A DNA stretch of 64,000 nt, from contig NZ_JADPKR010000104.1 in the NCBI RefSeq assembly GCF_023074055.1, positions 1 through 64,000 on the forward strand, read 5' to 3'. This document shows positions 17,791 through 26,829 of this stretch, piece by piece (the stretch's first letter is position 1; each line of letters starts with the position of its first letter). Below the pieces are notes generated by a model. The model did not search any database. It was given only the letters and a program-made list of their open reading frames with translations, and was not told the origin of the DNA. The position numbers and the translations under genes were made by a program. The stretch is from Bradyrhizobium sp. 141. GTDB taxonomy: Bacteria; Pseudomonadota; Alphaproteobacteria; Rhizobiales; Xanthobacteraceae.

Positions 17791-18186
17791 TCAGGACTCG
17801 AGCAGGTCTTGGATGCTGCGCAGGAAGATCGCGTGCTGCGCCTCCATCAGGCTCGGATATGTCTTTTCATCCAGCGCCCTGGGTAGGCCGCCCCGCCGTC
17901 CCGCGAGAGTGACGATCCGGTAGGACTTGAACGGCTCAACGGACAGGAGCGCGTACCGCTCAGCCAGTGGTCGCCGATTGAAATAGATCAAAAGCCGGTC
18001 CAACGGCTCGCTGTGCTGCCCCTGCGGAGAGATCCGATGCTCCTCGATCACCTCCGGGGTAATGAGCGTCCGCAGGAACTCTCGTTGCCTTGCCTCGAAC
18101 CTCTGCCGGGCGATCTCGTCCCGATCGTGTATTTGGACTGTGCTCTGCACCATCTGCTCCCCTTCGAAGTCGCGGCCGGTATTCAA
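17791..18186 (-). CDS. N,N-dimethylformamidase-like amidase, small subunit
   Basis: A 131-aa protein like DmfA1 (about 132 aa), the small helical subunit of dimethylformamidase. Key stretches are REFLRTLITPEVIEEHR, PQGQHSEPLDRLLIYF and FLRSIQDLLES. The same stretches occur at the C terminus of the permease encoded at 20564-22219. The ATG at 18186 overlaps the stop of the upstream large-subunit gene (ATGA) and gives the family length. A second ATG at 18153 has a much better ribosome-binding site (GGGGAG), so the shorter form of 120 aa is possible. It lies between the two large-subunit genes. Confidence 0.85.
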   Translation of the reverse strand: MNTGRDFEGEQMVQSTVQIHDRDEIARQRFEARQREFLRTLITPEVIEEHRISPQGQHSEPLDRLLIYFNRRPLAERYALLSVEPFKSYRIVTLAGRRGGLPRALDEKTYPSLMEAQHAIFLRSIQDLLES

Positions 18187-20513
18187 GAAGCGACAGGTTC
18201 GGCGCCTGGCACCGCTTCGCGGCCCGCCTCCGGCAGTGGTTCCGGCCTGACAAACGCATTCACCACATTGGCGAGCAGCCGAGACACGTTGTTATCGAAC
18301 CCGTTTGCGGGCAACGCTTGGCCGAAGGCAATCGAGCTGCATGAGAAGACCGCCCCATCATTCGGCGCGGGAAAGTACGTCATGTCCGCACGCACGCGAT
18401 AATCGTAGCTGCCAGTGATTCCGGGATGCTGATGCAATTGGACCTGCACATGCGTGAGATAGTTGTCGGTATGACCACCGGAGGAGGCAATTACCTTGGC
18501 GTTAGGTGGCGTCCCAAGCGACAGATCATAACGGTCGAGCTCCACGCCGGCAGCGCCGCCGTAAGCGAGCCCAAAATCGCCGATAATCTCTCCTTCTATT
18601 CCTTCCGTAATCCAGGACAGCGACGGATCATAGCTGTCCGGCATGCGATAGAAGGGCTCGCTTCTGCCGAAACCCTCGGACACGAAGCCGACGCCCATGA
18701 TTTTCTGTGGCGGCCGTCCAAGACATTTCCAGGGGCCGCCCTTTTGTCCCGTCGTGGCCATGTAGTGCTCGCCAGGACGCGCCTCCCAGGCCTTCCAGGT
18801 ATCGCCGAACTTGCGGCATTCAAGCACCCACGGCTCATCCTCGCGGATCGCCACGTTGCAGTAGTAGCCATTGGCTCCAAGGTAAATGTAGCGTCCACCT
18901 CCTTCAATGTAGTCCTCGGTCGCGTCCATCATTCGCTCCGAATAGTATTCAGGATGCGTGCCGCTGATGACACAGCGATAGGGCTTGAGCGCCGCAACGC
19001 CCTCGAGATCGAGGTCCTCGTCGGTCAGCACATCGTAATCGTACTTCTGATGCTCCAGCCAGGCGATCACCGACAGGTCGGCGGGATATTGCCAGGTGAT
19101 GTCCATGCTCGAGATGCGGTACTTGGGGCGCATGTTGACGACCGGGCGGTGATAGGAGCTGTAACAGACGCCCTGGCCATCAGCCCACGAATCGTAACAG
19201 CCGTGGCCAAATTCCGGATTCTTGTACATCTCGACGTCGATGTCCGTCAGTATCGGCGTCATGCCGGTCATACCCTGAACGATCGGCGCATCGAAACTGA
19301 GATGCTCGTTGGCATAGGCCAGATAGCTCGCCGTCGGCACCAGAAAGGCGATGCGACCGGTCGGCACCTTCGGACGAACGAAGAATGGTATATATTCTTC
19401 GCCGAGGCCCGTGCCGGGCCCCGCGCGCAGACGCATGGCGTAGGCGCCACTGCGCAAATCTTCCGGCAGCTTGAGCGCCTTTGTCGGCTTCCAATTGCAA
19501 TCAATGAGCGCATCAGAGTGAAACTCGACGCCGCCATACTCCTGGGGCGCCAAGCGGAAGCAATCGTTTCGTCCGTTCCAGTTCCAGCCGGTCTGCGCGC
19601 GGACGGGGCGATTATAGCCCTTCGCATGAAGCTGAAACGGGCCTATGTCGGTGACGACGTCACCGATTCCCTGATCTGTATATCCATGCGTCGTGTCCCA
19701 GTACGCCACCATTCCCTCAGATGGTGGCGTGTCTCCATTTCTGATCCTGCCGAGCTCCTCGCGACGCAATGCCCGATTGAACAATCCCGGCCGATCAAGC
19801 TTCCCGCAATAGAGTTGCGAGACGAAGTTTCCGCGCTTTGCGTGCCAGTCCCGCGACCCCGCCATCAAGAACGGGGTATCGGGCAGGTGTTTCGGACGAA
19901 AGCGAAACGTCTCTGCGACGTGCGAGCGGAGATCGAGCGGAGCAACCTTGCCAAGGACGCTGTTGTAGCGGTTGGTCACGCCTTCCTGGTACAGGGTTGC
20001 CCGGCCCGTCTTTGCATCAAAGGTGGCCGCGACGAAATACCACATCTGCGCCTGCAACGGCACTTCGGCTTCCAGATAGTCGACTTCATCACCCTGCCCG
20101 ACCCAAAATTCCAGCAGGCCGTTCTGCTTGATACCCAGGCCGAAGCCGCAGTTCTTGTCATTATCCCATCGCCCCAGAAGACACTGCCGCAAGCCGACCT
20201 GAGGCCACAGCGGGTGGATGAAGGCAAAGAGGGTCAGGCTGCCGTTCAGAGCCAGCCTGCCTTCACGATCCGGCACCTCCAGGAAGGACCCGATCTGAGT
20301 ATATTGCTTCTCGACTTCCCATGCTCCGTTCACGGAGCAGTCGATCTCTTCCTCGAGGAAGCCTGGTCCTGCGGGATGCTGATCGCCGTGAATGAGCCGC
20401 ACGAGCTGCGCCTCGGCCCGCTCGGTGCCGTCTGCATTGACGTAGAACTGGATGACGTCTCCCGGCTTGACCGAAATCTTGTCAGAATAGCCAAAGAGCT
20501 TGATCTGCGCCAT
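18183..20513 (-). CDS. N,N-dimethylformamidase-like amidase, large subunit (copy 1)
   Basis: A 776-aa paralogue of the protein at 15417-17738, colinear over the whole length, starting with the same FGYSDKISVKPGDVIQFYV block. The predicted iron ligands are also kept: TASYLAYANE, CYSSYHRP and THPEYYSE. It starts 50 bases after the permease-amidase fusion gene and its stop overlaps the start of the small-subunit gene. With two large subunits and two small-subunit domains in one operon, each large subunit could have its own partner, for example this one with the membrane-bound domain (inference). Both copies look intact, so they may differ in substrate. Confidence 0.85.
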   Translation of the reverse strand: MAQIKLFGYSDKISVKPGDVIQFYVNADGTERAEAQLVRLIHGDQHPAGPGFLEEEIDCSVNGAWEVEKQYTQIGSFLEVPDREGRLALNGSLTLFAFIHPLWPQVGLRQCLLGRWDNDKNCGFGLGIKQNGLLEFWVGQGDEVDYLEAEVPLQAQMWYFVAATFDAKTGRATLYQEGVTNRYNSVLGKVAPLDLRSHVAETFRFRPKHLPDTPFLMAGSRDWHAKRGNFVSQLYCGKLDRPGLFNRALRREELGRIRNGDTPPSEGMVAYWDTTHGYTDQGIGDVVTDIGPFQLHAKGYNRPVRAQTGWNWNGRNDCFRLAPQEYGGVEFHSDALIDCNWKPTKALKLPEDLRSGAYAMRLRAGPGTGLGEEYIPFFVRPKVPTGRIAFLVPTASYLAYANEHLSFDAPIVQGMTGMTPILTDIDVEMYKNPEFGHGCYDSWADGQGVCYSSYHRPVVNMRPKYRISSMDITWQYPADLSVIAWLEHQKYDYDVLTDEDLDLEGVAALKPYRCVISGTHPEYYSERMMDATEDYIEGGGRYIYLGANGYYCNVAIREDEPWVLECRKFGDTWKAWEARPGEHYMATTGQKGGPWKCLGRPPQKIMGVGFVSEGFGRSEPFYRMPDSYDPSLSWITEGIEGEIIGDFGLAYGGAAGVELDRYDLSLGTPPNAKVIASSGGHTDNYLTHVQVQLHQHPGITGSYDYRVRADMTYFPAPNDGAVFSCSSIAFGQALPANGFDNNVSRLLANVVNAFVRPEPLPEAGREAVPGAEPVAS

Positions 20514-20563
20514 CTAGTCTCTCCCACTCAAGAAGCTGTGCCCGCGCATACTTGATCGCGGCA

Positions 20564-22219
20564 TTAGGATTCCAGAAGATCTTGCACCCGGCGCAGAAAC
20601 ACCCCGTGATAGGCTTCCGCAGGCGATCGGTAGATCTTGTCCTCGACAACGCGAGGCGCAACACCACGGTGACCTGAGAGCGCAACGATCCGGAAACCGT
20701 TGATCGACTGCAGTGCGGTAATTGCGTATTTGTCGGGCTGGGGCTGGTTCCTGAAATAGATCAGCAATCTTTCCAGCGCCTCGCTATGCTGTCCTTGCGG
20801 TGCCCGCCGGTGCTCCTCAATGACCTCCGGCTTTACCAGCGTCTTGAGAAACTCGCGCTGCATCTTGTCGTAGCGGCGGCGGTAGAGGTCGTCGACGTTG
20901 CGAGCCTCGGTTGCCTCCTCAGGCAGCATCTCCCCGCCCTTCTCCGCGCGCGTTGAGCGGCGTTCGCTCTTCTTTTTATCTCGCCAGCTCCTGAACTGCT
21001 GCTTGATGCCGAACAGGCCGTTGCGAAGGTAGAGTACGACAAAGAGCATGATCAGCCCGATAATGATCAAGCGAGCCGGCCCGAGCGTAATCAGGACCTT
21101 GTCGAAGAAGACGACGATCAGAGTACCGAGCACTGCGCCTTCGGACCGTCCTATTCCCCCGATCACCAGCATGGCGAGGCCCAGCAAGACGGTATCGAAG
21201 CTGAAGATCGAGAACGCCACGCCGCCGTAATTTGCAGAATAGAAGCCGCCGATGAAGCCGAGCCCTACGGAGGAGATCAAGAACACTCGCACACGCGCCT
21301 GGCGGAAATTGACGCCGGTCGCTTCAGCGAACGCTTCACGCTTCTCCGGCGCCATCCTCAGGATACGTCCCAGCCGCCTGCCATTGACGAAGCGATAGAG
21401 CAGCAGCGCCAACAGCATCACGGCAAAGCAGGCATAGTAGGCGAGCTGCAACTGTCCCGAGGAAGACCAGTCCTGGGGTATGTAGGTTGCCGCGCCGTAG
21501 AGCCCGCCCGTCGCGGAGCCGAACTCCCTGGAGGTGACAAAGTAGACGCGACAGAGCTCATTGAGCCCGAGCGTCAACAATGCGTAGTAAAAACCATCAA
21601 GCCGGGTCGCTGGCAGCGCGATGATGCCGCCGAAGATCACTCCCACGAGCGCTCCGAGCGGCGGGAGGAGCCACCATGGCAGGCCGAACATGGTCGACGA
21701 ATATGCCGTGACGAACGCCGCCGTGCCGACAATGGCGTAGGTGGCCAGCGAGAAAATGCTCGCTGTGCCAATCACCAGCATCCAGCACAGATTGATCGCA
21801 GCGTAGATTCCGAAGGTGACACCTGCGGTGAGCAGAGTATTCTCGAGGCTTGCCGGGGTCAGGAGGGGAACGAGCGCAAGCGCAACCAGTCCCATCACCC
21901 ACCAGATGGGACGCTTGTCGATGATGGTCTTTTCCCGTCTCAGGCTCTTCTTGTTGTACTCTCCGCGAATGCGCAGAACGCGGCGGCGCGTTGGAAAGTA
22001 GCGGCTGCGCCGCCAGAGATTCTGGCCGTGACCCGCCCATTTGTGATAGTAGCGCAGCCTGCCAACCGGAAGGAGCTTGGCCCTGGAGGCGCGCGTCGCC
22101 TCCCAGATCTCCTGATGGCTGACGAAGGTTGGGGTGGGAAGCTTTTCGGCCTCCTGGCTGCCATCCCACACGAACAGCGGATTGCGCCACGTTCTCTGAA
22201 TACTGCTGAGCTCAGTCAT
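20564..22219 (-). CDS. LivM-type ABC permease fused to an amidase small-subunit domain
   Basis: A 551-aa fusion. Residues about 1-100 are a basic cytosolic extension unusual for LivM. Residues about 104-405 are the branched-chain amino acid permease domain with about eight to nine membrane segments and the loop NGRRLGRILRM...REAFAEATGVN. After a charged linker (405-442), residues about 443-551 repeat the dimethylformamidase small subunit: REFLKTLVKPEVIEEHR, PQGQHSEALERLLIYF and FLRRVQDLLES. The frame is continuous with no lesion. The C terminus of LivM faces the cytoplasm, so the domain could hold the amidase large subunit at the transporter. Neighbours on both sides (livH, amidase genes) support one operon. 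Confidence 0.85.
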   Translation of the reverse strand: MTELSSIQRTWRNPLFVWDGSQEAEKLPTPTFVSHQEIWEATRASRAKLLPVGRLRYYHKWAGHGQNLWRRSRYFPTRRRVLRIRGEYNKKSLRREKTIIDKRPIWWVMGLVALALVPLLTPASLENTLLTAGVTFGIYAAINLCWMLVIGTASIFSLATYAIVGTAAFVTAYSSTMFGLPWWLLPPLGALVGVIFGGIIALPATRLDGFYYALLTLGLNELCRVYFVTSREFGSATGGLYGAATYIPQDWSSSGQLQLAYYACFAVMLLALLLYRFVNGRRLGRILRMAPEKREAFAEATGVNFRQARVRVFLISSVGLGFIGGFYSANYGGVAFSIFSFDTVLLGLAMLVIGGIGRSEGAVLGTLIVVFFDKVLITLGPARLIIIGLIMLFVVLYLRNGLFGIKQQFRSWRDKKKSERRSTRAEKGGEMLPEEATEARNVDDLYRRRYDKMQREFLKTLVKPEVIEEHRRAPQGQHSEALERLLIYFRNQPQPDKYAITALQSINGFRIVALSGHRGVAPRVVEDKIYRSPAEAYHGVFLRRVQDLLES

Positions 22220-22222
22220 ACT

Positions 22223-23104
22223 TTATGCCTCCCGCGCCCTGTCGAGAATTCCAGCGATCCCTCGTGGGCGCACCAGCAGGATGAGGATGATCATCAGGAA
22301 CTGTGTGATCAGAACGTAGCGGCCGCCGATCGAGACGGTCGTGAGGGCTTCATTCAATCCCAGCACAACCGCCGCGATAACGGCGCCTTGAACGCTGCCA
22401 AGGCCTCCGCACAGGGCTATGCTGACCGCCTTGATCATCGGCGTAAGACCGCCGAAGGGAGAGATGTAGTAGGTCTGGGACAGAAGGACGGCCGCAAGGC
22501 CCGCGAGCGCGCCTGTGATCGCCATGACGTAGAATGAGGTTCGCCTGACACCGATGCCGACGATGGAAGCGGCATGGGGATTCATCATCATTGCGCGGAT
22601 CTCGAGGCCACGACGGCTCGAGCGCATCCACCTCAGCACAAGCAAAAGCATCAACACTGACGTGATGACGTTGCCGACCCTGTCGGCGGTCAGCGTCACG
22701 CCAGAGAAGGAGAGCTTCCAGGTGCCGAATATCTCGGGCAAGTTCTTCGAGCGCGGACCAAACCACCACAGCAGGGATTGCGTGCCGATCAGGTTTATCG
22801 CGAGCGTGGCGATGAGCCCTCGGATCGTGAAGTTCGGCTTGTCGTGAATGGGAATGAAGGCAAGTGCGCAGACGAACACCCCGCCGAGGGCTCCCGACAG
22901 AATACCGCATGCGAGAACCGCTGGTCCGAAGGTGGAGACGTGCTGGGCGAACAGCCAGGCGCCGTAACCGGAAAAAGCGAAGATGAAGCCGTAGGCCAGG
23001 TTGAGGAACCCCAAGCTTGACCATGTGATGGAAACACCGATTGCAAGGGTGCCGTAGATGCAGGCCAATACGATTGTATTGCTGATGACGAACCAGACAT
23101 CCAT
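22223..23104 (-). CDS. LivH-type ABC transporter permease
   Basis: A 293-aa integral membrane protein with about eight hydrophobic segments, starting MDVWFVISNTIVLACIYGTL. It has the LivH features: LAIGVSITWSSLGFLNLAYG near the N terminus and the conserved cytoplasmic loop RRGLEIRAMMMNPHAASIVG that contacts the ATPase. It pairs with the LivM-type fusion downstream (gap of 3 bases) and with the ATPases upstream (gap of 3 bases). Family transporters import branched-chain amino acids, amides, urea and related small molecules; given the amidase genes, a small amide is the best guess. Confidence 0.9.
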   Translation of the reverse strand: MDVWFVISNTIVLACIYGTLAIGVSITWSSLGFLNLAYGFIFAFSGYGAWLFAQHVSTFGPAVLACGILSGALGGVFVCALAFIPIHDKPNFTIRGLIATLAINLIGTQSLLWWFGPRSKNLPEIFGTWKLSFSGVTLTADRVGNVITSVLMLLLVLRWMRSSRRGLEIRAMMMNPHAASIVGIGVRRTSFYVMAITGALAGLAAVLLSQTYYISPFGGLTPMIKAVSIALCGGLGSVQGAVIAAVVLGLNEALTTVSIGGRYVLITQFLMIILILLVRPRGIAGILDRAREA

Positions 23105-23107
23105 GGC

Positions 23108-23875
23108 TCATGCCCTTCCGTGGTCGTGCAGCATCAGCGCGGCAGAAGCCTCGCCCTTTAATTTGCCGACGTGCATTCCGAGAATGCGATCGACCCGGCC
23201 CTCCAGGAGTGAAACATTCTGCTCGGCGATCACCATCGCCGAGCTCCCCAGATCGAGCGCCATCAGCGCATCAATCACGTTCTTTCCGATTTTCGGGGCG
23301 AGTCCCAGGGAAGGCTCATCGACCAGAAACAGTGAGGCTTCTCCCATCAGGCCGCGGCCGATGGACACCATTCGCCGCTCACCGCCCGAGAGGCGGCCAA
23401 CCGGAACGGCCATCAGCTTTTTCAATGGCGGAAATATCTGCAGGATGCGCTCTTTGCGCTCCTGGCGCTCGCGCCAGGAGCGCGGAGTGAATGCTCCGGA
23501 GTCAAGGTGTTCTTCGACGGTGAGCCCGTGGAAGATCTCATCGCCCTGTGGGATGAGGGCAAGCCCTGCGCGCACGATCTGATGGGTATATCGTCCCGGA
23601 CCCTGGCTCCGCGTACGGCCGATCTCGAGCCCATTGAGCTTGATCGAACCGCGCTGCCATCCGGTCAGACCGGCAATCGCGTAGAACAAGGTCGACTTTC
23701 CGTGCCCGTTGAGGCCCACGATGCCGATGCGTTCACCGGAGCTGACGATGAGGTCGAGGTCGTGAATGACCCGCATCGGGCCATAGCCGGCCGACAGACC
23801 GGAAAGCTTGAGCATCTCACGCCGCTGCAGCGGCGCGTGCGCGGCCTGGCTCAGGTCCTGCTGGATGATGTTCAT
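23108..23875 (-). CDS. LivF-type ABC transporter ATPase
   Basis: A 255-aa ATPase. Walker A GLNGHGKST (about residues 59-67), signature LSGGERRMVSIGRGLM, Walker B ASLFLVDEPSLGL, H-loop Ala-Met-Val-Ile-Ala-Glu-Gln (the LivF form, with Glu-Gln in place of His). The Walker A Gly-His variant (NGHGKS) is slightly unusual; NGAGKS is commoner. The signature and length are LivF-like. Second gene after the binding protein in the transporter operon. Confidence 0.9.
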   Translation of the reverse strand: MNIIQQDLSQAAHAPLQRREMLKLSGLSAGYGPMRVIHDLDLIVSSGERIGIVGLNGHGKSTLFYAIAGLTGWQRGSIKLNGLEIGRTRSQGPGRYTHQIVRAGLALIPQGDEIFHGLTVEEHLDSGAFTPRSWRERQERKERILQIFPPLKKLMAVPVGRLSGGERRMVSIGRGLMGEASLFLVDEPSLGLAPKIGKNVIDALMALDLGSSAMVIAEQNVSLLEGRVDRILGMHVGKLKGEASAALMLHDHGRA

Positions 23876-23876
23876 A

Positions 23877-24647
23877 TCAGGCTACCTCGTCCACATTTTC
23901 GAAGTAGGCCGCATGGACCTTCGGATCGGAGAGCACGTGGGCCATTGAACCTTGCGAGATCACCTCTCCGACATCCATCACCATCACGCGATCGGCGATG
24001 GTCCCCAACAGCTCGATGCGGTGCTCGACGATGATGATCGCGATGTTCATCTCCTTCGACAGCAGCCGCAGGAGAAAGTCGATTTCCTCCACTTCAGAGT
24101 TGATCAGGCCGGCTGCCGGTTCATCCATCAGCAGCAGCTGCGGCCGGCGCATCAACAGACACGCGAGCAGAAGCTTTCGGCGGTTCAGCGTCTCAAGCTG
24201 AAGGGTCGGGATGTCCTCATCCACCTTCAGATTGACCAGCTCGGCGCCATACTCCGCGTCGAACTTCGTCAGATACGGCCGAAATGCCTGTCGCGCGGCC
24301 TTGAAGGTTTCTCCGACCGTCAGCTCTTCCGGAATGACCGGCGTCTGGTAGGTCCGAGCGATTCCGAGCCTTGCCCGCCTATGTAATGGCAGCGAGGTGA
24401 CGTCCTGCCCCTTGAAGGTCACCTGCCCGCTCTTCGGAGGCATTCGCCCCGACAGCACCTCGAAGAGGCTCGTCTTACCCGCGCCATTCGGACCGATGAC
24501 GCCAAGCACCTCTCCGACATCCACGTGCACGTTGATGTCCCGAAGGATCTCCCGTCCGCCGAGGTCGAGGTGGATGCCGCTGCACGAGAACAGCGGCTGA
24601 GGCGGCCTGGTGTCCCAAGATCGGTTCTCGTACGCGCGCTTCAGCAT
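23877..24647 (-). CDS. LivG-type ABC transporter ATPase
   Basis: A 256-aa ATPase whose ATG at 24647 overlaps the stop of the substrate-binding protein gene (ATGA); a GTG at 24656 is an alternative start. Walker A is GPNGAGKTS and Walker B LLLMDEPAAGL. The signature is degenerate: LETLNRRKLLLACLLMRRPQ instead of LSGGQ, a deviation seen in some amide/urea-type LivG proteins. The H-loop is IIIVEHRIELL. The weak signature is worth noting, but the remaining motifs are intact. Confidence 0.88.
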   Translation of the reverse strand: MLKRAYENRSWDTRPPQPLFSCSGIHLDLGGREILRDINVHVDVGEVLGVIGPNGAGKTSLFEVLSGRMPPKSGQVTFKGQDVTSLPLHRRARLGIARTYQTPVIPEELTVGETFKAARQAFRPYLTKFDAEYGAELVNLKVDEDIPTLQLETLNRRKLLLACLLMRRPQLLLMDEPAAGLINSEVEEIDFLLRLLSKEMNIAIIIVEHRIELLGTIADRVMVMDVGEVISQGSMAHVLSDPKVHAAYFENVDEVA

Positions 24648-25933
24648 CAGGACCACCAGGGAGCTTTTTGAAGCTTTGATTCAGCGACCTCGTTCGGGAA
24701 TATCAGCTTGTGATCGACGTTTTGGACCTGGAAGTAGAGTTGAGACACGCCTTTATCGATCTGCGACACCTGAAGGATGTCGCCACCATTGTCGGGGAAG
24801 TGATAACTCTCTTGATATGGATTGTTCATGTTCATGAAGCCACTGACGCCGCGCTGGGGATTGCCCCGGATCCAGTCACAGACCTCCTTGAACTTGCGGG
24901 AATCACCGACGGCTTCCCATGCCTTCTTCAGGTAGTATGTCTGGTCATAGGAGATGCTCGGATAGGCAAAGCCCATGATTCCGGGGAAGCGCTGCTTGTA
25001 CTTGCGCGCAAATTCGCGGCCTCTTTCGTCCCCATAAAGGCCCATGGTTGTCGACCATGCAAAGCCATTTGCGGAGGTGCCGGCCAGTTGCAGAAATTCC
25101 GGTTGGGAAGGACCGTACTGAAGATAGACCAGTGAGTCCGGCACAGGATCTGCAACAAACTGCTTGCAGAACGCTGCATATTCGGCGGCAACCCAGTGAT
25201 CAACCATGATCGCGGCTGCGCCGACCTCCTTCATCTCGCGGATGATGGGAGACCAATCCTGGACCGGAAACTGAATATCGGTAATCCGCGCCACTTCGAA
25301 ATTGCTGCGCTTCTTGAACGCCTCTTGCGCGGCCTTGGAAATGGTTTGGCAGTAGGCAACCTGCTCCTGGATGATGTGCACCTTTCGGTTCTTTGGCTTC
25401 CAGGTGCCCATTTTTTCTTCATGCTCGAGCCAGATCGGGTAAGTCCACCCGTAGTCGACCTCCGAAGGAGGCGTCTGAAACACATGGCTATACTTTTCGG
25501 GATTGTTCTTGACGGCCTCGCTGCCGGCACGTTGCGCGCTGCCATGGATCCAGGGGCACTTGTACTTGACTGACGCGTCCATGGCCGGCACTGGCACGAG
25601 CGTAAATGCAAATGAGATGGCATCCACCTTCGCGTCGATACATGCAGCCACCGCCTGCTTGCTGCTTTCCGGCGAGAGGACATCGATGTCGACCGTGAAG
25701 ATCTTGAGCTCGCGGCCGAGCACGCCGCCGGCAGCATTAATCTCCTCGGCGGCGAGCGTCGTCCCCTGGACGAAGTCCAGGTGATCTGCCACGCCGGCAG
25801 CCGAAGTCTGGGCCGCAGGAATCCCAATTACGATTGGCTGGCTGCCCAGTGCCTGTGAGCGCACAATCCAGGGCATCGCCAAGCCCGCGCCAAGCCCCGC
25901 CGTCACTGTCCGTCTGGTCAGATTTGAAGTCAT
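24647..25933 (-). CDS. Branched-chain-type ABC transporter substrate-binding protein
   Basis: A 428-aa periplasmic binding protein of the LivJ/AmiC type. The signal region TRRTVTAGLGAGLAMPWIVR has an Arg pair, suggesting Tat export, with cleavage after about residue 28. The mature part begins PIVIGIPAAQTSA. It is the first gene of the operon, with a strong ribosome-binding site (AGGAGGAGG) before the ATG. The operator at 25989-26023 lies 56 bases upstream. The ligand cannot be read; amidase genes downstream argue for an amide rather than leucine (AmiC of this fold also binds amides). Confidence 0.85.
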   Translation of the reverse strand: MTSNLTRRTVTAGLGAGLAMPWIVRSQALGSQPIVIGIPAAQTSAAGVADHLDFVQGTTLAAEEINAAGGVLGRELKIFTVDIDVLSPESSKQAVAACIDAKVDAISFAFTLVPVPAMDASVKYKCPWIHGSAQRAGSEAVKNNPEKYSHVFQTPPSEVDYGWTYPIWLEHEEKMGTWKPKNRKVHIIQEQVAYCQTISKAAQEAFKKRSNFEVARITDIQFPVQDWSPIIREMKEVGAAAIMVDHWVAAEYAAFCKQFVADPVPDSLVYLQYGPSQPEFLQLAGTSANGFAWSTTMGLYGDERGREFARKYKQRFPGIMGFAYPSISYDQTYYLKKAWEAVGDSRKFKEVCDWIRGNPQRGVSGFMNMNNPYQESYHFPDNGGDILQVSQIDKGVSQLYFQVQNVDHKLIFPNEVAESKLQKAPWWS

Positions 25934-25988
25934 TTCAACATCCTCCTCCTCCGGCTGCGCTTACCAATGACGAATACGTATCCCTTCT

Positions 25989-26023
25989 TTGCATCTAATG
26001 CAAATTATTTTTATGTAATGCAA
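25989..26023. promoter_or_regulatory. Operator with three TTGCAT/ATGCAA half-sites, in front of the transporter-amidase operon
   Basis: TTGCATCTAATGCAA (25989-26003) is a perfect 6-base inverted repeat with a 3-base spacer. A third half-site ATGCAA follows at 26018-26023, exactly 20 bases after the second. The same layout and spacing occur at 32388-32422. The A/T-rich stretch between is also shared. It is probably the binding site of the module regulator, with two turns of helix between the half-sites. Confidence 0.65.
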
Positions 26024-26829
26024 GTCGAGAATTTTTTCTGCCCCGCGGTGACGCGCGATCAACGGCACCGTCAGTTCGGCGGCGGAAGACTCGGCCAGGC
26101 CCGGGTGTATGCGTGTGGGCGGGCACGGTAGCTGCCGCCACCCTCGCCACCTCCTCTCTTCCCGGCAGCCTTTGAAGCGATCGACGGACAGCCTGAAGCA
26201 AACAAGAATATGAAATGCCGTTACCGCGCATGACCTCGCGTGCCGGAGCCCACGTCGCGCGGCCCTGTCCTGCGCAAAGACGACAGGCCGATGATGCATG
26301 CTGGCCTCCTGTTGCCTGGTCGAAGCTCTGCGAACGTCCTTCGTTGCGATCGGGCCGAGCGGGACTGGCAACCACGGCGTCCCCCCGCCTCGCCCACCTG
26401 GCGGCCATTGGCATTGCCTGATCGAGCAAATGCCAATTCTGAGCTTTCGACCTTCAAGGGACTGCTTCAATACGTCAGTTGACGGATTTTTGCGGGAGAT
26501 TACGGAAATCGAGCTAACGCCAGGCGGGCGCGGCGAAGATGAAGTTGGCCACGGCGGCTGTCCAAGAGAAAACGATTGGGTGGCGCCGAACGCAATTTTT
26601 GATTGCGAACTTCACATGTCGTTCGCAGCTTAAATCTGCCGCCAAATATCTGGATGGAGGGCGAGATCGCCACTGCCCAGGCGCCCCTACATGTCGTAGA
26701 CTGGTGAACAAACGTGCAGGTTGATGCCGTCCCAGGCCAGTGAAGCGGCACGACAGTCGTTCAAAATAAGCTACATTATCGAACACTACCGGCTTGCTCC
26801 TTCCGGAAATCGCACTTCAGGGGGAAGCA
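26024..26829. other. Long intergenic region between the divergent operon and the LuxR gene
   Basis: About 800 bases with no recognised gene. Short ORFs on both strands lack motifs and ribosome-binding sites. It must contain the promoters of the LuxR gene and of the transporter operon. Confidence 0.4.

Noticed and set aside
18426..20555. Plus-strand open frame of 709 codons opposite the amidase large subunit
   Set aside because: Antisense shadow of a high-GC gene; the minus-strand product has clear homology and motifs, whereas this frame has none.
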